Below, piece by piece: positions 57,401 through 64,000 of a stretch of 64,000 bases of DNA. Numbering within the stretch: the stretch's first letter is position 1; each line of letters opens with the position of its first letter. The notes beneath the pieces were generated by a model. It was not told where the DNA came from. It was given only the letters and a program-made list of their open reading frames with translations, and did not search any database. This stretch comes from Tridacna crocea (lineage: Eukaryota > Mollusca > Bivalvia > Cardiida > Cardiidae). The translations under genes and the position numbers were made by a program. The stretch is from assembly GCA_943736015.1 (NCBI GenBank), contig OX031064.1, positions 40,289,361 to 40,353,360 on the forward strand, in the 5' to 3' direction.

Positions 57401-60400
57401 CGTGGAGCGTCGTCCGTCATGCGTCCTGCGTCGTCAACAATTCTTTAAACATCAACTCCTCCTAAACAGCTAGGCCAATTTGGACCAAACTTGGCTGGAA
57501 TGTTCCTTGGGAGGTCCTCTTTAAAACTTAATCACAGAATTTGATTCCGTCAAAAACTCTGATTGCCATGGCAACGAAATGGAATTTTTTAGGAAATTCT
57601 ATAAAAATCTTCTTCTCTGAAACCGCTGGCCAGATTTTGAAATAATTTCACACAGATGTTCCTTGGGTGACCCTTTTCAAAAAGTGTTGGCGAAATTTAG
57701 ATCCGTCAAAAAAACATGGCTCTGGTGAATGGGGGCTTCGTGCACTTTACAGAAATGAAGAAATTCTTAAAAATTCTTCTTCTCTGAAACCTCTGGTCAG
57801 ATTTTAAAATAATTACACAGAGATGTTCCTTGGATGACCCTTTTCAAAAATTGTTCGCGAAATTTTGATCCGTCAAGAAACATGGCTCTGGTGAATGGGG
57901 GTTTCTTGCACTATACAGACATGAAGAAATTCTTAAAAATTCTTCTTCTCTGAAACCACTGGTCAGATTTTGAAATAATTTCACAGAGAGGTTCCTTGGG
58001 TGACCCTTTTCAAAAATTGTTCGTGAAATTTTGATAGGTCACGAAACATGGCTCTGGTGAATGGGGGATACTTGCGCTATAGGGAAATGAAGAAATTTTT
58101 AAAAATTCTTCTTCTCTCGAACGGCTGGTCAGATTTTGAAATAATTCCACAGAGATGTTCCTTGGGTGACCCTTTTCAAATATTGTTTGTGAAATTTTGA
58201 TTCATCAAGAAACATGGCTCTTTTGAATGGGGGCTACTTGCACCATAGGGCAATGAAGAAATTATTAAGAATTCTTCTTCTCTGAAACGGCTGGTCAGAT
58301 TTTAGAAAATTTTCACAGAGATATTCCTTGGGTGACCCTTTTCAAAAATTGTTTGTGAAAGTTTGACTCGAAAAGAAACATTGCTCTGGTGAATAGGGGC
58401 TACTTGCACTGTACAGAAATTAAAAATTCTTCTTTTTTGGCACTGCTGGCCAGATTTTGAAAGGATTTTTACAGGTGCCTTTTAAAAATTGCTTGGCAAA
58501 ATAATGATTTTGTTTCCAGTGTTTCAATACCTCAAAAAAAAATTGGCTATGGTCCTCTCAAAAATTCAGGTGAGCGATCCAGGGCCATCTTGGCCCTCTT
58601 GTTAGCTCACCTGAGCGGAACATGCTCATGGGGAGCTTTTAGGATCACCCGATGTCCGTTGTGCGTCGTCCGTCGTCAACAATTCTTTAAACATCAACTC
58701 CTCCTAAACCGCTGGACTAATTTGGACCAAACTTGGCAAGAATGTCCCTTGGGAGGTCCTCTTTAAAAAGTGTTCACAGAATTTGATTTCGTCAAAAACT
58801 CTGGTTGCCATGGCAATCAAATGGAATTTATTAGCAAATTCTTTAAAAATCTTCTTCTCTGAAACCGCTGGCCAGATTTTGAAATTTTTTCACAGAGATG
58901 TTCCTTGGGTGATCCTTTTCAAAAGTTGTTCGTGAAATTTTGATTCAAGAAACTTGGCTTTGGTGAATGGGGGCTACCTGCACTATACAGAAATGAAGAA
59001 ATTCTTAAAAATTCTTCTTCTCTTAAACCACTGGTCAGATTTTGAAATAATTTCACAGAGATGTTCCTTGGGTGACCCTTTTCAAAAATTGTTGGCGAAA
59101 TTTTGATCGGTCAAGAAACATGGCTCTGGTGAATGGGGGCTACTGCACTGTGAGCCTGGTTTGTTCAGGATATAGCGCTATATAAATGCACATTATTATT
59201 ATTATTATTATTATTACTTACACTATAGGGAAATGAAGAAATTTTTGAAAATTTTTCTTCTCTGGAACAGCAGATCAGATTTTGACATAATTTCACAGAG
59301 ATCGGCTGATCCTTTTCAAAAATTGTTCGTGAAATTCTGATTCGTCAAGAAACATGGCTCTGGTGAATGGGGGCTACTTGCACTGTGCGGACATGAAGAA
59401 ATTCTTGAAAATTCTTCTTCTCTGAAACTGATGGTTAGATTTTAAAATAATTTCATAGCAATGTTCCTTGAATGACGCTTTTCAAATACTGTTCGCAAAA
59501 TTTTGACAGGTCAAGAAACATGGCTCTGGTGAATGGGGGGCTACTTGCACTGTACGGACATGAAGAAATTCTTGAAAATTCTTCTTCTCTGAAACGGCTG
59601 GTCAGATTTAAAATCAATTTCATAGAAATGTTCCTTGAATGACTCTTTTCAAAATTTGTTCACGAAATTTTGATAGGTCAAGAAACATGGCTCTGGTGAA
59701 TTGGGGCTACGTGCACTATACAGAAATTAAGAAACAGGTGACATTTTAATTCCTTGGCAAAATAATGATTTTGTTTCCAGTGTTTCAATACCTCGAAAAA
59801 AAGGGCTATGGTCCTCTCAAAAATTCAGGTGAGCGATCCAGGGCCATCCTGGCCCTCTTGTTTGATAACATGTCGTTTCGTCAAATAAGATTAAATAACT
59901 ATTGTCTGTCGCTTAACAAGATGAAGTTTAATTACATTTTGTCCTGTAGTGAAAGAGGTATTGGTCCATAGAGAAAATTTACTCCAAGCCCTTTTTTTCA
60001 ATGACATGACATTTAATGAAAAAAGGCAAAATTTGTAATTGGCAGACTATCATAAGGAAAACACGTCCAAAGTTTCCATATTCTTTCAGAACAGGAATTT
60101 CAAAGTTTTCCTTCTTTGTTCCCATGTTCAAACTTGTGACCACCTGGGAAGGATCATCGTACATGTACATGTATATATGAACAAACTTGGTAGAGGTCCA
60201 CTAGAAGATGTTACATATGAAATATCAAAGCTCTACGATTTCCAGTTTCGAAGAAAAACTTTTTAAAGTTTTCTTTCTTTGTTCCTATGTTTGGAACTTC
60301 CAGTTTTGACCCCAAGGGCATCATATGAACAATCTTGGTAGAGGTCCACTAGGAGAAGCTACATACCTAATATCAAAGCTCTGCACCTTCTAGTTTCAGA

Positions 60401-63400
60401 GAAAAAGAATTTTTCATTCTTTGTTACTATGTTTAAAACTTGTGACCCCCGAGGCGGGGCCAGTTTTGACCCCATATGAATATTCTTGGTCGAGGTTCAC
60501 TAGGAGATGCTACAAACCAAATATCAAAGCTCTGCACCGTCTAGTTTCAGACAAGAAAATTTTTAAAGTTTTCCTTCTTTGTTCCGATGTTTCAAACTTG
60601 TGATCCCTGGGACGGGGCCAGTTTTGGCCCAAGGGACATCATATGAACAGTCTTGGTAGAGGTCTATTAGGAGATGCTACATACCAAATATCAAACCTCT
60701 ACACCGTCTAGTTTCAGAGAAGAAGAATTTTAAAGTTTTCCTTCTTTGTTCCTATGTTTCAAACTTGTGATCTCTGGGGCGGGGCCAGCTTTGGCCCCAG
60801 GGACATCATATGAACAATCATGGTAGAGGTCCACTAGGAGATGCAACATACCAAATATAAAAGCTCTAAGCCTTACTAGTTTCAGAGAAGAAGATTTTCA
60901 AAGGTTTTACTATTTTTAGCTCACCTGAGCACAACGTGCTCAAGGGAAGCTTTTAGGGGCACGTCGTGCGTCGTCCGTAGTGCGTCGTCCGTCGTCAATA
61001 ATTCTTTAAACATCAACTCCTCCTAAACCACTGGGCCAATTTGGACCAAACGTGGCTGGGAGGTAAATTGTTCACAGAATTTGATTCCTTCAAAAACTCT
61101 GCTTGTCATGGCAACGAAATGGAATTTTCGCTGGTCAGATTTTAAAATAATTTCACAGAGATGTTCCTTGGGTGACCCTTTTCAAAAATTGTTCGTGAAA
61201 TTTTGATACGTCAAGAAACATGGCTCTGGTGAATGGGGGCTTCTTGCACTATACAGAAATAAAGAAATAAAGGTGACCCTTTTCAAAAGGTGTTCATGAA
61301 AGTTTGATTCGTCAATAAATATGGCTCTGGTGAATGGGGGCTACTTGCACTATATGACCATGAAGAAATTTTTTAAAATTCTTCTCTGAAACTGTTGATC
61401 AGGTTCTGAAATAATTTCACAGAAATGTATCTTAGTTGACCCTTTTCAAAAAGTGCTCGAATTATTTTGATCCATCCAGAAACATGGCTCTGATGGCTGT
61501 GGGCTATTTACACTATACAGACATGAAGAAATTCTTAAAAATTCTTCTTCTCTGAAATGATTGTTTAAATTGTGAAAAAATAGGCTATGTTCCTTTGAAA
61601 AATTCAGGTGAGCGAACCAGGGCCATCTTGGCCCTCTTGTTTTTCCTTTTGGTTGCTATGGCAACCAGAGTTATGGGTGGAATTTAGTCTTTTGAACAAC
61701 TTTGGTAGAACTTTACCCCAGGAACATCCCTGCCAAGTTTCGTTAAGATCGGCTCAGTAGTTTAAGAGGAGAAGATGTTTAAAGAAATTGTGGACGACGG
61801 ACATTTGGCGATCACAAAAACTCACAATGAGCACTTCGTGCTCAGTTGAGCTAAAAATGCAGGATCGTTTTGTAGTGTTAACGTAGTAGAGCCCTATTAG
61901 AAAACAGCTATTTCCACAATGATATTATCCTACAAAATTTGCTATGATTAAAAAAGAGTTATTTTACTGCTTTAACCATGCCACTTTTCCATTTTTGTCT
62001 TTTCTAGAATTATCATTTATAAATCTAAAACCACTATAGTTTCATTACCTCCCTTTCCTGGAAAACTAACAAAAGTATCTACAAATATTTTGAAGATAGG
62101 CATAAAGAAATTTCTGGTCCGTTATAAATTTGGAAAAGTAGTATGCCTGTATAAATCCGTATTTATCAACTATCAAGAAAACTTTATGCAATGCAGCACT
62201 AGAGGTATTAGGGGTCTACTACCTTAAACCAGTCTAACAAAAGCGCAATTGTACATTTACAAGCAGTACCTGTTTGAACCTTTTCGCTGTTTGCTTTAAT
62301 CCAATCGGGAACCATAATCCCAACAAAAATTGCCATACCAATGATTGTTAGGTTGCGTGTAGAGTTGAGGTCCAATACCTGTAGATTTGTCAAGTTAAAT
62401 CCTACAAAAGCCCCGACGATTGTGATCAGACTTCCCCCAAGTACAGGATACGGAATGCTTACAAATATGGCACACAGTTTTGCAAGTATGCTCAAGCCCA
62501 TATAGATAAGGGCAAGCCCTACGAACACTTGTCTGCTTGCAACCTGTATGACAAAAAAGAAGGGGTTTGGGCGTTATAAAGAGAATCGTATATGTATCTT
62601 TACAACTCAACGTCTTAATGAGCTGAAGAAATGAGGCCCAAGAAAACGCCTAGGGAAAAGAAGAAAATGCCGGTATCCAGTATTTTCTCCTTTTCCCACG
62701 ATGTTGTTTATCTTAACCCATTACCACACAATCCCTACTTTTGACGCCCCTGAGAAAAACCCTTTAGAAAACCTTGTGGGAAAAGGAGAAAATGCTGGTA
62801 ACCAGCATTTTCTCCTTTTCCCACAATGTTTTCTACCCTTCACAAAACAAAATTCAAATTTTCAGTCACTTTTGTTTTGTCGTCTGCAATTGCTTTCAAT
62901 TTCAGCCGGTCTAAATTGTTGTCGTTTGGTAATGAGTTAAAACAACAAATTTCATCATTTGAGCCATATCTTATTTGTCGTCTGTAACTGCTTTTAACTT
63001 GGACAAGTCTAATATATTTTTGTCTGTAAAGAGATCTACAAAGAAATGACCTGGACGACCTACTCGTCCTTTTTCATGTCCTATTGTTTAGTAAACGTAA
63101 AGTAACTTTAAATTTGGGATGCTGGGAAGTCCATCCATCAATCAAATCGCCGGTTATGACTTTCCTGTTTTGAAAACGTTTCCAACTTGATGTTGGTAAA
63201 CACTGTTGCGCAAAATTCTTGTCAAATCTGTTCACTGACGTTGGACATAAATGCGCTTTAAGTTTTAATCTGTCATTACAAAACTTTAATATATGCAAAA
63301 ACTGTTGGAAATTTTGTACAGATTGAGAAATTAACGCTGAATTTGCTGATTTCCACACTATGTTCTTATAATAAGGAGTAAACTGCAGAATAGGAACAGA

Positions 63401-63717
63401 CTTGGTCGTGTATTTATCTTTTCAATATAATCATGCAACTTGAAAAACAAATCAACACCCAACCTTTGTCATCCCAATAGCTCCGATGTTTCCCCCGTAG
63501 GTAGTTGTTCCATGCCCTGTGCCCATTATTCCTGCAAGTATGGTGCAGAAACCTTCTATTGCGATACCCCTATTAACAGCATGTTTCGGTGGCGGAGGAA
63601 CACGACAGGTGCTCGCTGTGGCAAAGTAGTCGCCCAAGGAATCCAAGATTGAAGTGATTGTAGCGATAAGAAATCCAACCAGACAGTTCATACTAAAGGT
63701 TGGCCAGCCAAACTGAC
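48295..63717 (-). CDS. SLC23: SLC23-type nucleobase/ascorbate transporter, last four coding exons (260 aa)
   Basis: Exons in gene order: 63717-63464, 62543-62270, 56599-56504 and 48452-48295 (stop TAA). All introns are GT-AG and the phases fit (2 nt in, 0, 1, 1). SLC23/NAT proteins are plasma-membrane, Na+-coupled carriers of ascorbate or nucleobases with 14 membrane helices. Visible family features are DSLGDYFATA, PPPPKHAVNRGIAIEG, GTGHGTTTYGGNIGAIGMTK, SIPYPVLGG, NLQVLDLNSTRNL, the DQLILLFLGNPNFFGGFLAC helix, and FLDNTVPGTQDERG before the cytoplasmic tail. In the signature N-x-G-x4-T the residue before N, usually Q, E or P, is G here. The substrate cannot be told. The N-terminal half is beyond the right edge. 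Introns of 5.7 and 8.1 kb are filled with Helentron-like elements. Confidence 0.9.
48619..50897 (+). mobile_element. Helentron-like element G4 with about fifteen 145-bp units
   Basis: Head GGCTCACCTGTACATGAAGT with inverted CTCATGGTGAGC. The GxACGCTCTAGAGGCCACAT motif and the following GAAAGTTGGTCAGGATGTTT recur at a strict 145-bp period from 48690 to about 50100, then degrade. Tail CAGGTGAGCG, AGGGCCATCATGGCCCT hairpin, CTCTTGTT. Because 145 is not a multiple of 3, the many 65-119-codon frames here are repeat artefacts. It lies in the last SLC23 intron. Confidence 0.82.
50898..51428. other. Gene-free intron sequence
   Basis: Intron of the SLC23-like gene. Only a weak MITE-like scrap at 50905-50960 and a 61-codon plus-strand ORF without features. 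Confidence 0.45.
51429..54742 (+). mobile_element. Helentron-like element K1 (166-bp units), interrupted by K2
   Basis: Head AGCTCACCTGAGCACAACAT. Units marked by GGCTCTGGTGAATGGGGGCT recur at 51761, 51928, 52094, 52260 and 52426 (166-167 bp). The unit is cut at 52544 by K2 and resumes at 54146 within the same unit. Tail TTCAGGTGAGCGATCCAGGG, hairpin, CTCTTGTT. Confidence 0.83.
52545..54145 (+). mobile_element. Helentron-like element K2 nested in K1
   Basis: Head AGCTCACCTGAGCACAACGT, CGTCGTGCGTCGTCC repeats (52601-52650), eight or so 166-bp units, tail TTCAGGTGAGCGATCCAGGG, GGGCCATCTTGGCCC hairpin, CTCTTGTT. The flanks rejoin as CCCTTTT / AAAAATTTTTC, matching uninterrupted units of K1 apart from one base. 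Confidence 0.83.
54743..56285 (+). mobile_element. Helentron-like element K3, joined head-to-tail to K1
   Basis: Begins directly at the end of K1 (CTTGTT then AGCTCACC). Has the same head, 166-bp units and tail as K2. Confidence 0.83.
56286..56395 (+). mobile_element. Helitron 3' tail with hairpin and CTAG
   Basis: Starts CTTTAGTGACCTAAAATGCA, same as 42774-42880 in G1, and ends in the perfect GAGGCGCTTGAGCGCC-type hairpin and CTCTAG before T. No head of this element lies in the window between K3 and here, so it is a truncated copy invaded by K3. Confidence 0.72.
56504..56599 (-). CDS. SLC23: SLC23-like gene, 96-nt exon
   Basis: Acceptor catttttctttttag, donor GTAAAT. Codes GNSVVDQLILLFLGNPNFF and GGFLACFLDNTVP, the last membrane helix, ending in phase 1. 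It is an island between two Helentron-like elements. Confidence 0.9.
56700..57331. other. Intron sequence with a decayed MITE end
   Basis: 56860-56925 resembles a MITE right half (TCAGGATTGTATGGTAAGCG). The rest is unrecognised. Confidence 0.45.
57334..58603 (+). mobile_element. Helentron-like element K4
   Basis: Head AGCTCACCTGAGCACAACGT, CGTCGTGCGTCGTACG-like repeats, seven 166-bp units, tail CAGGTGAGCGATCCAGGGCC and CTCTTGTT. Confidence 0.83.
58604..59862 (+). mobile_element. Helentron-like element K5, joined head-to-tail to K4
   Basis: AGCTCACCTGAGCGGAACAT follows CTTGTT of K4 with nothing between. Same units and tail. An extra segment with GCGCTATATAAATGCACATT and (ATT)n sits at about 59150-59217. 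Confidence 0.82.
59150..59217 (+). repeat. (ATT)n with GCGCTATATAAATGC, retroelement tail
   Basis: AGCGCTATATAAATGCACAT followed by eight ATT units. Such a tail is common at the 3' end of SINE/LINE families in marine animals; the body is missing here. Confidence 0.55.
60050..61852 (-). mobile_element. G2-like element on the minus strand, interrupted by K6
   Basis: The minus-strand head ends at 61852 (AGCTCAACTGAGCACGAAGT). Its 165-bp units (TTCCTTCTTTGTTCCTATGTT on the plus strand) recur at 60108, 60270, 60415, 60575 and 60735. K6 sits inside. The far end is not clear below 60050. Confidence 0.7.
60918..61642 (+). mobile_element. Helentron-like element K6, short, nested
   Basis: Head AGCTCACCTGAGCACAACGT, only about three units, tail TTCAGGTGAGCGAACCAGGG, GGCCATCTTGGCC hairpin, CTCTTGTT. 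Inserted in the minus-strand G2-like element. Confidence 0.8.
61881..62223. mobile_element. TWA-type MITE, second copy
   Basis: TTA at 61878-61880 and 62224-62226. Ends GTAGTAGAGCCCTATTAG / GTATTAGGGGTCTACTAC. Interior (AACAGCTATTTCCAC, CTAAAACCACTATA, AAAACTAACAAAAGTAT) aligns with 15774-16139. Its low-coordinate side lies just past the SLC23 exon donor. Confidence 0.75.
62270..62543 (-). CDS. SLC23: SLC23-like gene, second exon in window
   Basis: Acceptor tttttgtcatacag, donor GTACTG. Codes VASRQVFVGLALIYMGL, three hydrophobic segments, NLQVLDLNSTRNL and ends NSEKVQT plus one base. Confidence 0.9.
62713..62940 (+). mobile_element. TTAA-type palindromic MITE, near-consensus copy
   Basis: TTAACCCATTACCACACAAT ... 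TTTGGTAATGAGTTAA. The central palindrome is almost perfect. A second palindrome scrap lies just before it at 62645-62705. In an SLC23 intron. Confidence 0.87.
63464..63717 (-). CDS. SLC23: SLC23-like gene, exon with the NAT signature
   Basis: Acceptor attcttttgaag at the high end, donor GTTGGG at the low end. Codes from (G)QFGWPTFSMN through GDYFATA and GTGHGTTTYGGNIGAIGMTK. Confidence 0.88.
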
Positions 63718-64000
63718 CTTCAAAAGAATTAAAATACTATGAGAATGCTAACAGCAGTTTGATCTGTCCTAAATTAAATGTAACCACTAGAAAACAATGT
63801 ATGGTTTATAACAAGGACCTCGTATTAATTGATAATATTAATAAAGCTGAATTGCTATGAAAAGTGACGTAAATCTCCGTTCAAACAATCTCTGAAACTC
63901 CTCAGTCTTTGTTTTTTTCTTGATCCATATAAGTAAATATATGTATTGTTGATAATTTTCATCAAGAAATGCTATGTTGTCATTAAGTTGTCGTGATTTC

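Noticed and set aside
1-64000. CRISPR array or bacterial operon reading of the regularly spaced repeats
   Set aside because: Units are contiguous without unique spacers, and introns with GT-AG sites show this is animal DNA.

Overview
The window is animal nuclear DNA. It has spliced genes with GT-AG introns, AT-rich intergenic sequence and very dense non-coding repeats. The repeats are short TTAA-flanked hairpin elements and Helitron/Helentron-like elements with tandem cores of about 145-166 bp. From general knowledge this mix points to a mollusc, most likely a bivalve. That is an inference; no species can be named from the sequence.

Genes, left to right. (1) Positions 331-552 (-): one exon of an SLC24/NCKX-type cation/Ca2+ exchanger; the gene continues beyond the left edge. 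(2) Positions 23186-44602 (+): a four-exon C2H2 zinc-finger gene. The splice phases agree and predict 768 residues with six fingers. (3) Positions 33236-37648 (-): an intact intronless ORF of 1470 codons, lying antisense inside the 13.3-kb last intron of gene 2. It ends in a tesmin/TSO1-like CXC motif and carries a PIN/FEN-like acidic core. It is enclosed by imperfect inverted repeats, so the whole block at 32816-38520 looks like a large DNA transposon. This is the strongest candidate for an undescribed system here. (4) Positions 48295-63717 (-): the last four coding exons of an SLC23-type nucleobase/ascorbate transporter. It converges tail-to-tail with gene 2, and its 5' part lies beyond the right edge.

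Repeat layout. Positions 553-23100 hold no recognised gene. They contain MITEs (TTAA and TWA target sites), a fold-back element, a Tc1-like insertion, an ancient dispersed repeat and tRNA-like fragments. Positions 27550-32085 hold two elements built from 156-bp tandem units. Positions 38709-46970 and 48619-61852 are mostly Helitron/Helentron-like elements, often nested or joined head to tail. All the short ORFs in those blocks are by-products of the tandem repeats. The SLC23 exons sit as small islands between them.

The four genes show no sign of working together. The window is best read as three host genes, one transposon-borne gene and a layered record of mobile-element insertion.
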